Below are positions 32,213-41,014 of a stretch of 64,000 nt of DNA, in pieces; within the stretch, counting starts at the first letter, position 1, and each line of letters opens with the position of its first letter. The translations under genes were made by a program, and so were the position numbers. The stretch comes from Peribacillus saganii (GTDB lineage Bacteria; Bacillota; Bacilli; Bacillales; DSM-1321): positions 1 to 64,000 of the forward strand of contig NZ_QVTE01000017.1 of the NCBI RefSeq assembly GCF_003429095.1, written 5' to 3'. The notes beneath the pieces were generated by a model that was given only the letters and a program-made list of their open reading frames with translations, made no database searches and was not told the DNA's origin.

Positions 32213-34597
32213 TTGGTTCGACAAATTCAAAGGGCTGCTGTTTTAGGTTCAGGTGTTATGGGATCAGGAATTGCTGCACATCTTGCGAACATCGGCATAC
32301 CTACATTGTTATTGGATATAGTGCCTCGGGAAGTGTCTGTGGATGAAAAGAAAAAAGGATTGACCCTTGAAGATAGAGCCGTTAGAAACAGAATCAGCCA
32401 GGGAGCCATACAAAAGCTGTTAAAACAAAAGCCGGCTCCGCTGACCTCAAAGAAAAACCTTACTTTGATCGAAGCAGGGAACTTCGAGGATGATATGAAA
32501 CGTCTCAGTGAAGTTGACTGGGTAATTGAAGTAGTTGTTGAAAACCTTGCTGTTAAGAAAACTGTTTTTGAACAGGTTGACAAATACCGGAAGCAAGGAA
32601 GTATCATATCATCAAATACATCAGGAATTTCAATTGAAGCCATGGCAGAAGGTCGTTCTGAGGATTTCAGAAAGAATTTTCTTGGCACTCATTTCTTTAA
32701 CCCGCCAAGGTATTTGAAACTTCTTGAAGTTATACCGACTAAGGATACTGATCCTGACGTTCTTTCATTCATGAAGCTTTTCGGTGAAGACGTGCTTGGA
32801 AAAGGTGTAGTTGAAGCAAAGGACACGCCCAACTTCATTGCGAACCGGATTGGAACATATGGGCTGCTGGTGACTGTCCGCGAAATGCTGAAAGGCGGGT
32901 ACAGTGTAGGAGAAGTTGACTCTGTAACAGGCCCGCTCATCGGCCGTCCGAAAAGTGCCACCTTCCGTACCTTGGACGTAGTAGGGCTTGATACATTCGT
33001 CCATGTAGCAAAGAACGTATATGACCAGGTTGAAGGTGATGAAAAAGAAATTTTTGAAATCCCGGCATTTCTGAAGAAAATGGTGGAAAATGGGTGGATT
33101 GGAAGTAAATCTGGACAAGGCTTTTTCCTGAAGAAAGGAAAAGAGATCCTCGAATTGAATCCGGAGACTCTTGAATATGAAGAAAGAAAGAAATTAAAAG
33201 CGGCTTCGGTAGAGTTAAGTAAACAGGAAAAAGGGTTAGCGAACAAAATGAAAGCGCTTGTATATAGCGATGACCGTGCGGGCGAACTATTATGGAATAT
33301 TTTCAGCCCTGTAATGCTGTATTCGGCTGACCTGCTTGGCATAATAGCTGATGATATTGTAGCGATTGACCAGGCGATGAAATGGGGGTTTGGCTGGTCA
33401 CAGGGACCTTTTGAGACATGGGATGCAATTGGCCTAGAGAAATCAACAGCCAAAATGGAGGAACAAGGACTACAGGTTCCAGAGTGGATCAAGCAGATGC
33501 TAAAAAACGGAAATACATCCTTCTACAAAGAAGCGGAAGGGAAAGTTCTATATTATTCCAACGGTGAATATAAAGAATTGGTTGAGAATCCGAAAGTTAT
33601 CAATCTGCAAGCACTGAAAAAACAGAAGGGTGTCATCAAGAAAAATACAAGCGCCAGTCTTATTGATATTGGTGATGGAGTTGCGTTACTCGAATTCCAT
33701 TCCCAAAGCAACGCAATCGGCCTTGATATCGTGCAAATGATTAATTTCGCTGTGGATGAAGTTGAAAAGAACTATAAGGGCTTGGTAATTGGAAATCAGG
33801 GCAAAAATTTCTGTGTAGGCGCAAACCTCGCAATGATGCTTATGGAAGCACAGGACGACAATATTTTTGAATTGGATATGGTTGTCCGCCATTTCCAGCA
33901 AGCTATGATGAAAATCAAATATAGTAATAAACCTGTAGTGGCTGCTCCGTTTGCTATGGCACTCGGAGGAGGAGCAGAGGTTTGTCTCCCTGCTGCACAT
34001 ATCCAGGCATCCTCTGAAACATACATGGGACTTGTGGAAGTAGGCGTCGGTCTCATTCCAGGAGGCGGCGGCAATAAAGAATTATATATTAAGCATTTGA
34101 AGAGCATGCCGAAGGGTGTAGAGTTTGACCTTCAGAAGGTGGCGAATAAAGTATTTGAAACAATTGCGATGGCAAAGGTATCCACTTCTGCTGCCGAAGC
34201 TAGAGAATACAATTTCTTAAACTTCGCAGATGGCATCAGCGTGAATGGCGACCATTTGCTTTACGATGCCAAGCAGGTTGTACTTGCCCTTCAGGAGAGC
34301 GGATATACAGCACCGATCCGCCAAAAGGTTCCGGTTGTTGGTGAAACAGGCTATGCAGCATTGCTTCTGGGAGCCGAAGCTATGCGTCTATCAGGTTTTA
34401 TTTCTGACCACGATATGCAAATTGCGAAGAAACTTGCTTATGTAATCGCTGGCGGCAAGGTACCATACGGTACGGAAGTCGATGAGCAATACCTGCTGGA
34501 CTTGGAACGCGAAGCATTCCTAAGCCTGATTGCACTGCCAAAATCACAGCAAAGAATGCAGCACATGCTTTTAAAAGGCAAACCTCTTCGTAACTAG
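32213..34597 (+). CDS. fadN: 3-hydroxyacyl-CoA dehydrogenase / enoyl-CoA hydratase
   Basis: Bifunctional beta-oxidation enzyme of 794 aa. An N-terminal NAD-binding domain (AAVLGSGVMGSGIAAHLANIG) and HAD C-terminal domains are followed by an enoyl-CoA hydratase (crotonase) domain from about residue 480, with NFCVGANLAMM and MALGGGAEVCLPA forming the oxyanion hole. The TTG at 32213 has AGGGGG 8 nt upstream, while the ATG at 32207 is only 2 nt from it and is less likely. First gene of the FadR-controlled operon. Confidence 0.94.
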   Translation: MVRQIQRAAVLGSGVMGSGIAAHLANIGIPTLLLDIVPREVSVDEKKKGLTLEDRAVRNRISQGAIQKLLKQKPAPLTSKKNLTLIEAGNFEDDMKRLSEVDWVIEVVVENLAVKKTVFEQVDKYRKQGSIISSNTSGISIEAMAEGRSEDFRKNFLGTHFFNPPRYLKLLEVIPTKDTDPDVLSFMKLFGEDVLGKGVVEAKDTPNFIANRIGTYGLLVTVREMLKGGYSVGEVDSVTGPLIGRPKSATFRTLDVVGLDTFVHVAKNVYDQVEGDEKEIFEIPAFLKKMVENGWIGSKSGQGFFLKKGKEILELNPETLEYEERKKLKAASVELSKQEKGLANKMKALVYSDDRAGELLWNIFSPVMLYSADLLGIIADDIVAIDQAMKWGFGWSQGPFETWDAIGLEKSTAKMEEQGLQVPEWIKQMLKNGNTSFYKEAEGKVLYYSNGEYKELVENPKVINLQALKKQKGVIKKNTSASLIDIGDGVALLEFHSQSNAIGLDIVQMINFAVDEVEKNYKGLVIGNQGKNFCVGANLAMMLMEAQDDNIFELDMVVRHFQQAMMKIKYSNKPVVAAPFAMALGGGAEVCLPAAHIQASSETYMGLVEVGVGLIPGGGGNKELYIKHLKSMPKGVEFDLQKVANKVFETIAMAKVSTSAAEAREYNFLNFADGISVNGDHLLYDAKQVVLALQESGYTAPIRQKVPVVGETGYAALLLGAEAMRLSGFISDHDMQIAKKLAYVIAGGKVPYGTEVDEQYLLDLEREAFLSLIALPKSQQRMQHMLLKGKPLRN

Positions 34598-34631
34598 TTT
34601 AGATTGTTAATAAATTTTCACTTATTATAAA

Positions 34632-34798
34632 TTTCTAGCTCCAGCGCCCAGCAATTTTTTTCCGTAAGAATAAAAGCTCGACACCAGCACATCAAGCACA
34701 ACGGAAGCGATACATCGCACGAAACAGAGCGGAGAAGCTTTGTGAGGACGTGGCGGTACTAGCCGTTATTCCGTTGCTTGGGCGCTTGCGCATTTCTA
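34632..34798 (+). repeat. Dispersed mosaic repeat, copy E, inside the fad operon
   Basis: Begins TTCTAGCTCCAGCGCCCAGC and ends GGGCGCTTGCGCATTTCTAA. The middle carries GCGATACATCGCACGAAACAG and GCTTTGTGAGGACGTGGCGG, shared with copy K. It lies between fadN and fadA and ends about 5 bases before the fadA ribosome site, so it must be in the fad transcript unless fadA has its own promoter. Confidence 0.85.
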
Positions 34799-34814
34799 AT
34801 TAAGGGGGATCCTC

Positions 34815-35993
34815 ATGAGAGAAGCGGTAATTGTAGCAGGAGCCAGGACTCCTGTAGGTAAGGCGAAAAAAGGTTCTCTTGCCACTGTAAGGCCGGATGA
34901 TTTAGGGGCTTTGGTAGTAAAAGAGACAATAAAGCGTGCCGGAAATTATGAAGGAAATATAGATGATTTAATAATTGGCTGCGCCATGCCTGAAGCCGAA
35001 CAAGGTTTGAACATGGCGAGAAATATTGGTGCACTGGCTGGGCTTCCCTACACAGTGCCAGCCATAACAATAAACCGCTACTGCTCAAGCGGTCTGCAGA
35101 GCATTGCTTATGGTGCAGAACGTATTATGCTTGGACAGAGCGACACCATTATTGCTGGCGGAGCAGAGTCGATGAGCCTAGTGCCGATGATGGGCCATGT
35201 TACCCGCCCTAATGCGAAGCTTGCTGAAACAGCTCCTGAATATTACATGGGTATGGGCCATACAGCAGAAGAGGTTGCGAAGAAATTCGGCATTTCCCGA
35301 GAAGACCAGGATGCATTCGCAGTACGCAGCCATCAAAAGGCAGCAAAAGCTATTGCAGAAGGCAAATTCCTCGATGAGATAGTTCCGGTGGATGTAACAA
35401 TTCGGTCTGTTAGTGCAGACAACAAACTGAAGGAACAATCTTTTCAATTTTCCCAGGACGAGGGTGTCCGTGAAGGCACTACAGCTCAGGTTCTGGGTAA
35501 ATTAAGGCCTGCTTTCTCAGTAACAGGCTCTGTAACCGCAGGAAACGCTTCGCAAACAAGCGATGGAGCAGCAGCAGTAATGGTAATGGACAGTGAAAAA
35601 GCGTCCTCACTTGGTTTAATGCCAATGGGCAAATTCCGATCTTTCGCCGTAGCGGGAGTCCCGCCGGAAATCATGGGTGTAGGGCCGGTTGCGGCTATTC
35701 CCAAGGCTTTAAAGCTGGCTGGACTTGAGCTGTCTGATATTGGCTTGTTTGAACTGAACGAAGCCTTTGCATCCCAATCCATACAGATTATCCGGGAGCT
35801 GGGACTGGATGAGGGAATTGTGAACGTGAACGGTGGAGCAATAGCACTTGGCCACCCGCTTGGCTGTACAGGAGCCAAGCTGACACTTTCCCTGCTGCAT
35901 GAAATGAAGCGCAGAAATACTCAATTCGGTGTTGTAACAATGTGTATCGGTGGCGGAATGGGCGCTGCCGGGGTATTCGAACTTTTGGCTTAA
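34815..35993 (+). CDS. fadA: Acetyl-CoA C-acyltransferase (thiolase)
   Basis: Cleaves 3-ketoacyl-CoA in the last beta-oxidation step. A thiolase of 392 aa with the nucleophile motif NRYCSSGLQSIA (Cys near residue 90), NEAFASQ, GHPLGCTGAKL with the catalytic histidine, and CIGGGMGAA with the second cysteine. AGGGGGATC precedes ATG. Middle gene of fadN-fadA-fadE. Confidence 0.95.
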   Translation: MREAVIVAGARTPVGKAKKGSLATVRPDDLGALVVKETIKRAGNYEGNIDDLIIGCAMPEAEQGLNMARNIGALAGLPYTVPAITINRYCSSGLQSIAYGAERIMLGQSDTIIAGGAESMSLVPMMGHVTRPNAKLAETAPEYYMGMGHTAEEVAKKFGISREDQDAFAVRSHQKAAKAIAEGKFLDEIVPVDVTIRSVSADNKLKEQSFQFSQDEGVREGTTAQVLGKLRPAFSVTGSVTAGNASQTSDGAAAVMVMDSEKASSLGLMPMGKFRSFAVAGVPPEIMGVGPVAAIPKALKLAGLELSDIGLFELNEAFASQSIQIIRELGLDEGIVNVNGGAIALGHPLGCTGAKLTLSLLHEMKRRNTQFGVVTMCIGGGMGAAGVFELLA

Positions 35994-36064
35994 TGAACAA
36001 AATGCCGTATTCCCTAAGTGGAATCAAAAATATAATTATTCCTATATTTTAAGGAGGAAAAAGG

Positions 36065-37849
36065 ATGTCAAATCAAACAGAGAGCATTATTAAAGGCGGC
36101 AGCTTTTTAATTGAAGATGTTGCATATGAAAACGTTTTTACTCCAGAGGACTATACGGACGAGCAGAAAATGATCGCGAAAACAGCAGAAGACTTCGTAG
36201 TAAATGAAGTACTCCCGGTTGTAGAAAAGCTTGAAAACCATGAATTTGAGCATTCAGTAAGATTGCTGAAAGAAGCAGGCGAACTTGGTCTCCTTGGAGC
36301 TGATGTTCCGGAGGAATATGGCGGCCTTGGCCTTGATAAAATCAGTTCTGCTTTGATTTCAGAAAAGATGTCGCAGGCAGGAGGATTCTCCATCACTCAT
36401 GGAGCACATGTTGGGATCGGTTCTCTTCCAATCGTCCTGTTCGGTAACGAAGAACAAAAACAAAAATATCTTCCTCTATTGGCTACCGGAGAAAAAATTG
36501 CTGCTTACGCATTGACTGAACCAGGATCTGGCTCAGACGCCTTAGGGGCAAAAACAACAGCTAAATTGAATGCTGAAGGCACTCACTTTGTATTGAATGG
36601 TGAAAAGCAATGGATCACCAATGCCGGTTTTGCCGACGTTTTCGTAGTATATGCAAAAATTGATGGAGAGCAATTTTCGGCCTTTATCGTTGAGCGGGAA
36701 TATTCAGGTGTATCTGTTGGGCCTGAAGAAAAGAAAATGGGTATCAAGAGCTCGTCTACACGTACATTGATTCTCGAGGATGCTATGGTCCCAAAAGAAA
36801 ACTTGCTTGGCGAAGCTGGGAAAGGCCATGTTATTGCGTTTAACATCCTTAATATTGGCCGTTACAAGCTTGGAGTGGGAGCTGTAGGCGGATCAAAACG
36901 TGCATTCCAAATCGCTGCTGCCTACACAAACCAGCGACAGCAGTTTAAGACGCCGATCTCTTCTTTTAACCTCACAAGAGAAAAGCTAGCCACAATGGCT
37001 TCTAAAATCTATGCAGCAGAAAGCTCAGTTTACCGTACAGTAGGTCTATTCGAAGACCACATGGGCAGACTGACGAATGAAGAAGCAAAAGACCGTAAAA
37101 AGGTAGCGGCATCCGTTGCAGAATATGCGATCGAGTGTTCTTTAAACAAATTTTTCGCATCTGAAGTGCTGGATTATGTAGTCGATGAAGGCGTACAGCT
37201 GCATGGCGGCTATGGATTTATGGCAGAGTATGAAATTGAGAGAGCTTACCGCGATTCAAGAATTAACCGTATTTTTGAAGGGACAAATGAAATTAACCGC
37301 CTGCTAGTGCCAGGCACTTTCATCCGTAAAGCAATGAAGGGCGAGCTGCCGTTATTCCAGAAAGCTCAGGCTCTACAGGAAGAATTGATGATGATGATGC
37401 CTGAAGAACCAGGCGACGAGCCGCTTGCAGCCCAGAAACATTTAGTGAAAAATGCCAAGAAAATCGGCTTGCTTTCAGCAGGATTAGCAGTTCAGAAATT
37501 CGGTAAAGCGCTTGAAAATGAGCAAGAGGTGCTTGTGAATATAGCTGATATCGTTTCCTTGGCATATGCAATGGAATCAGCCGTTTTGCGCACAGAAAAA
37601 GCAATTGCGAAATCTGGCCTCGAAAAGAATCAGCAAAAACTGCTTTATACTGAAATTTTCTGCCAGGAAGCGTTCAACTTAATTGAACAGCATGCAAAAG
37701 AGACCCTATTGGCTGTTGAAAGCGGAGATACTCTTCGGATGATGCTTTCCGCACTGCGCAAATTCACTAGACATACACCGATCAATGTAATCGGCAAAAA
37801 GCGTGAAGCAGCTGAGAAGCTGGTTGAAGCTGAAAGATTTGTTTTATAA
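36065..37849 (+). CDS. fadE: Acyl-CoA dehydrogenase
   Basis: FAD enzyme for the first beta-oxidation step. At 594 aa it is longer than classic acyl-CoA dehydrogenases (~380 aa); the extra C-terminal ~170 residues are helical, as in B. subtilis FadE (YusJ). Motifs include ALTEPGSGSDA, QWITNAGFADVFVVYAK, LHGGYGFMAEYEIERAYRDSRINRIFEGTNEINR with the catalytic base region. AAGGAGG precedes ATG. Last gene of the operon, with a terminator behind it. Confidence 0.95.
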   Translation: MSNQTESIIKGGSFLIEDVAYENVFTPEDYTDEQKMIAKTAEDFVVNEVLPVVEKLENHEFEHSVRLLKEAGELGLLGADVPEEYGGLGLDKISSALISEKMSQAGGFSITHGAHVGIGSLPIVLFGNEEQKQKYLPLLATGEKIAAYALTEPGSGSDALGAKTTAKLNAEGTHFVLNGEKQWITNAGFADVFVVYAKIDGEQFSAFIVEREYSGVSVGPEEKKMGIKSSSTRTLILEDAMVPKENLLGEAGKGHVIAFNILNIGRYKLGVGAVGGSKRAFQIAAAYTNQRQQFKTPISSFNLTREKLATMASKIYAAESSVYRTVGLFEDHMGRLTNEEAKDRKKVAASVAEYAIECSLNKFFASEVLDYVVDEGVQLHGGYGFMAEYEIERAYRDSRINRIFEGTNEINRLLVPGTFIRKAMKGELPLFQKAQALQEELMMMMPEEPGDEPLAAQKHLVKNAKKIGLLSAGLAVQKFGKALENEQEVLVNIADIVSLAYAMESAVLRTEKAIAKSGLEKNQQKLLYTEIFCQEAFNLIEQHAKETLLAVESGDTLRMMLSALRKFTRHTPINVIGKKREAAEKLVEAERFVL

Positions 37850-37897
37850 AAATATGAGTCTACTGGCTACTGAAGCTTTTTTGGCCAAGGAATACAG

Positions 37898-37932
37898 ACG
37901 AGAATATCCAAATGGATATTCTCGTTTTTATT
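37898..37932 (+). terminator. fad operon terminator
   Basis: ACGAGAATATCCA / TGGATATTCTCGT hairpin followed by TTTTTA, 49 bases after fadE. Confidence 0.88.
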
Positions 37933-37962
37933 AGAGATTGGTTAAAGCTTTTCTAAATTATA

Positions 37963-38302
37963 GGCCATGTTAAAACTCATTGTTGATAGTGGCACTTTGT
38001 TGATGTCTAGCTGCAGCAGCCAGCACCTTTTTCCGCAGGAAAATAAAGCTCCGACGCACAGGACGTTCCAGCCTATAGCCGACGTTCCTCTACTCAGGGC
38101 GCTTTCGCTTTTCTATAGTGGAGAGGAAGGTGTGAGACTCCTTGAAAATGCATCTGCAATTTCTCGTGCGGTGCTTATTCGGCGAATCCAATTCAAAGTA
38201 CTGTGGGAAAAGCGGGTCAAGGGAGACCCTGCAGGCAGAGATGCGCCGAGGAGGCTACCGAACCGCCACTAGAGCGGAAATCAACAGGCAAGTTTAACAG
38301 CG
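37963..38302 (+). repeat. Composite TIR-bounded element, copy F
   Basis: Outer ends: left TGTTAAAACTCATTGTTGAT (37968), right ATCAACAGGCAAGTTTAACA (ends 38299), an imperfect inverted repeat. Inside lies one unit of the dispersed repeat (TGTCTAGCTGCAGCAGCCAG 38004 to CGCTTTTCTAT 38118) with a CACAGGACGTTC hairpin module. A second module with AGGGAGACCCTGCAGGCAGAGATGCGCC follows, resembling that of copy H. No target-site duplication was certain. Confidence 0.8.
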
Positions 38303-38380
38303 AAATTATATTAAATTTTGACAGCATATTTTTTGTATTCAGGCAACAGAACGGTTATGCTAACTTAAGGTGGTGAATTT

Positions 38381-38737
38381 ATGACGGTAACGTTTTATTG
38401 GTATCCGAAATGCGGATCTTGCCGTAACGCAAAAAAATGGCTGGATAGCCATAATATCAAGTATGAGCCTGTACATATCGCGGAAAATCCGCCAGCCAGA
38501 CAGCAAATCGAGGAATTATATAAGAAGAGCGGGCTAGACATAAAAAAGTTTTTTAATACCAGTGGCCAGAAGTATAGGGAACTGGGATTAAAGGATAGGA
38601 TAAAGGATGCATCAATCGGAGAACTTCTGGACATCCTTTCAACCGACGGAATGCTGCTTAAAAGGCCAATTGTTACGGACGGATCTTCGGTGACTGTCGG
38701 ATTTAAGGAAGATGAATTTTCCGAAAAATGGCTTTAA
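38381..38737 (+). CDS. yusI: ArsC/Spx-family protein YusI
   Basis: A thioredoxin-fold protein of 118 aa with YPKCGSCRNAKKWL, a CxxC near the N-terminus, and the family motif LLKRPIVTDG. The ArsC-Spx family includes arsenate reductases and RNA-polymerase-binding regulators; YusI itself has no settled function. The order yusI-gcvH-yusF-yusE-yusD is as in B. subtilis. The gene starts 81 bp after copy F. Confidence 0.88.
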   Translation: MTVTFYWYPKCGSCRNAKKWLDSHNIKYEPVHIAENPPARQQIEELYKKSGLDIKKFFNTSGQKYRELGLKDRIKDASIGELLDILSTDGMLLKRPIVTDGSSVTVGFKEDEFSEKWL

Positions 38738-38833
38738 ATACAAAAAACAGCAAATTTTGAAGGCGCTCACCTTTAAAAAAAGGAAAAATCTATTATACTA
38801 AAATAGATCTATTATTAATTTGGAGGGATTGTT

Positions 38834-39217
38834 ATGAGTACACCTAAAGAACTTCGCTACTCAGAAGAACATGAATGGGTAAAAACCGAGGGAGAAAACG
38901 TGCGTGTAGGCATTACGCATTTTGCCCAATCTGAGCTTGGGGATATCGTATTCGTGGAGCTTCCGGAAGTTGGGGATACAGTAACTGCTGATGAGCCTTT
39001 TGGGAGCGTTGAGTCTGTAAAAACGGTTTCTGAACTTTATGCGCCAATTAGCGGAAAAGTAATTGAAGTAAATGAGGATCTTAATGATAATCCTGAATAT
39101 GTAAACGAATCTCCGTATGAAAAAGCATGGATGATCGTTATCGAGCCTTCTGACGTAAGTGAATTGGATAACCTTATGTCCGCAGAGCAATACGAAGAAA
39201 TGACAAAAGAAGATTAA
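38834..39217 (+). CDS. gcvH: Glycine cleavage system H protein
   Basis: Lipoyl carrier of glycine cleavage and, in Bacillus, relay for lipoate to the 2-oxoacid dehydrogenases. A protein of 127 aa with the lipoylated lysine in [12 protein letters not shown] (about residue 63) and the YSEEHEWV start. GGAGGG precedes ATG. The P- and T-proteins are not in the window. It is functionally tied to lipA at 59269. Confidence 0.95.
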   Translation: MSTPKELRYSEEHEWVKTEGENVRVGITHFAQSELGDIVFVELPEVGDTVTADEPFGSVESVKTVSELYAPISGKVIEVNEDLNDNPEYVNESPYEKAWMIVIEPSDVSELDNLMSAEQYEEMTKED

Positions 39218-39223
39218 TTGCTT

Positions 39224-39252
39224 AAGGAGAGGCATGGGCCTTTCCTTTTTTT
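39224..39252 (+). terminator. gcvH terminator
   Basis: AAGGAGAGGC / GGCCTTTCCTT stem with a 3-4 nt loop and a T7 run, six bases after the stop codon. Confidence 0.85.
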
Positions 39253-39450
39253 GACCAATTAACAAGGAAAAAGCACATCTTTATATTTCTATTCAGCTGA
39301 ATATAGAATTTAGGGTATTGCCTGACTCTTTTATATTACTTTAAAACACATTGTGGCTTCACAGTTGCTGTTCTTCCGTCAAATGACTTTATATAAGTGG
39401 GACGAAGTCTCGGTACACCATCCGTTTTTTTCTTGTCAGGAGGATAAGTT

Positions 39451-39813
39451 ATGGAAAGTGTTTATTCTGAAAAGGTTATCATTGTCGAAGGATCTTCGGA
39501 TAAGCGCAAGGTTGAAAGTGTAGTTAAAGAGGATGTTGAAATAATCTGTACGAATGGAACCATTTCCTTAACGAGACTGGATGAACTTGTGGATGAATTG
39601 TATAACAAAGATGTCTTTATCCTGGTAGATGCGGACGAGTCAGGAGAAAAGCTTAGAAAGCAATTTAAAAGGGAAATGCCTGACGCGGTTCATCTCTATA
39701 TCGATAGGATGTATCGTGAGGTGGCAACTGCTCCGAAGTATCACATTGCCACAGTATTGCTGACCGCGAATATAGATGTTTACGCAGAATATTTGGAACA
39801 AAGGATGAATTAA
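39451..39813 (+). CDS. yusF: Toprim-domain protein YusF
   Basis: A protein of 120 aa consisting of a single toprim domain: IIVEGSSDKRK (Mg-binding glutamate) and LVDADESGEKLRKQF (DxD). It resembles the toprim part of RNase M5 and DnaG. Role unknown; toprim proteins bind or cut nucleic acid. GGAGG precedes ATG. It ends 4 bp before yusE. Confidence 0.85.
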   Translation: MESVYSEKVIIVEGSSDKRKVESVVKEDVEIICTNGTISLTRLDELVDELYNKDVFILVDADESGEKLRKQFKREMPDAVHLYIDRMYREVATAPKYHIATVLLTANIDVYAEYLEQRMN

Positions 39814-39817
39814 AAAT

Positions 39818-40126
39818 ATGAAGGAATGGGCAGAGGAAGAACTGAACCTATCAATTCAATGGAAGCAGTCATTCTGTTTGTTTTTATATACCCCAATGTG
39901 TGGTACTTGCCAGGTCGCAACGAAGATGCTAACGGTTACCCTGGAGGTTCAGCCTGGGATAAAATGCGGAAAAATGAACCTTAATTATATGAAGAATATT
40001 GCCTCACAATATGAAATCGAAAGTGTTCCCTGTTTATTGATTTTTAAAAATGGGAAGCTGGAAAAGAAAATTTATGCATTTCACTCAGTCCCATACTTAT
40101 TTGAAGAATTAAAGGGAATCTCTTAA
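39818..40126 (+). CDS. yusE: Thioredoxin-family protein YusE
   Basis: A thioredoxin-like protein of 102 aa with the redox motif YTPMCGTCQ (CGTC) and the cis-proline segment ESVPCLLIFKNGK, which carries an extra cysteine after the cis-proline. It is likely cotranscribed with yusF. No strong ribosome site is visible, so coupling to yusF is likely. Confidence 0.85.
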   Translation: MKEWAEEELNLSIQWKQSFCLFLYTPMCGTCQVATKMLTVTLEVQPGIKCGKMNLNYMKNIASQYEIESVPCLLIFKNGKLEKKIYAFHSVPYLFEELKGIS

Positions 40127-40194
40127 TACTGCCTGATATAAGTTCTTAGAATAGATAGCTATCGGTTTGATTCCAAATAAATAATGAAATTAAG

Positions 40195-40223
40195 AATCCT
40201 TGTCTAGAGACAGGGATTTTTTT
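40195..40223 (+). terminator. Terminator of yusF-yusE
   Basis: AATCCTTGTCT / AGACAGGGATT hairpin followed by TTTTTT. Confidence 0.85.
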
Positions 40224-40406
40224 ATTTTCGTTTATCTATACACTATGAGATAGCTGTACGCATATCTACATATACCGACAGAAAACTTATTTTCTGGGAA
40301 ATATGACAGACATTGCTTAGCTGATTGTCTCTTTATCTCATTAAATGTCGACAGGATATAAAAGGATTTTTGTTTATCTTCGTGGAAATATTTTACTAAA
40401 ACCATT

Positions 40407-40757
40407 ATGAAATGGGGGATTTTCATAGAGGAGCTACTGGCACTGCTTAAAGATAATATAAAGGATAGAAAACATTTAAAATCACTTATACAGCAAAAGA
40501 ATATTAGGGTTCACTTTATCTCGGGGGAAGAAGAAAGCCACTTCACATTGAGCGGAAGTGAAGATGCTAGGGAAGGGGACACCAATAGGGACGTAATTAT
40601 TTCTGGCAACCTGCAATCAATACATGAGATTTTGAATGGGAAAGCAAGACTGCAAACGATGATGAGAAGAGGTGACATTAAAGTTACAGGCAGATTCAGA
40701 GAAATTCTATTTTTGGAATCCTTGTTTTTACTATGTAAGCCTTATGCAGTGAAATAA
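40407..40757 (+). CDS. yusD: SCP2-like sterol-carrier domain protein YusD
   Basis: A protein of 116 aa whose C-terminal part (VIISGNLQSIHEILNGKARLQTMMRRGDIKVTGRFREIL) has the SCP2 lipid-binding pattern. Its position before the methionine genes matches B. subtilis yusD. The start is uncertain: the ATG at 40407 lacks a ribosome site, and a GGGGGAT lies inside the first codons, pointing to a later, perhaps non-ATG, start. Confidence 0.72.
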   Translation: MKWGIFIEELLALLKDNIKDRKHLKSLIQQKNIRVHFISGEEESHFTLSGSEDAREGDTNRDVIISGNLQSIHEILNGKARLQTMMRRGDIKVTGRFREILFLESLFLLCKPYAVK

Positions 40758-40779
40758 TTGTGAATATTCACGCAAATAA

Positions 40780-40808
40780 TTGACCGGCTGACGTTACCGT
40801 GATATATT
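40780..40808 (+). promoter_or_regulatory. metY promoter
   Basis: TTGACC (40780-40785), 17-nt spacer, TATATT (40803-40808), about 22 bp before the S-box aptamer. Confidence 0.8.
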
Positions 40809-40828
40809 TCCTATAAAGACTTGATGAA

Positions 40829-40928
40829 TAGCTATCAAGAAAGGCGGAGGGACTGGCCCGACGAAGCCCGGCAACCGGTATGTAGTACACGGTGCTAATT
40901 CCAGCAGAGTATAACTCTGAAAGATAGG
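40829..40928 (+). promoter_or_regulatory. SAM-I (S-box) riboswitch upstream of metY
   Basis: Has GCTATCAAGAAAGGCGGAGGGACTGGCCC, GAAGCCCGGCAACC, the GGTGCTAATTCC core and CTCTGAAAGATAG closing P1 with CTATC. S-box RNAs bind S-adenosylmethionine and turn transcription off. Confidence 0.97.
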
Positions 40929-40942
40929 GAGAGATAGACCAG

Positions 40943-40968
40943 CCTCTTCTTGGAAGAGGTTTTTTATT
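40943..40968 (+). terminator. S-box terminator before metY
   Basis: CCTCTTC / GAAGAGG hairpin followed by TTTTTTA between the aptamer and metY. Confidence 0.9.
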
Positions 40969-41014
40969 TGTTTTTTACTTTAACTTATCAAATAACCAGT
41001 TAGGAGATGAGAGT

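Noticed and set aside
37967-38272. Open frame over composite element F (and similar frames in H and J)
   Set aside because: The same frame occurs only because the repeat lacks stops; no ribosome site, no family, and inner modules differ between copies.
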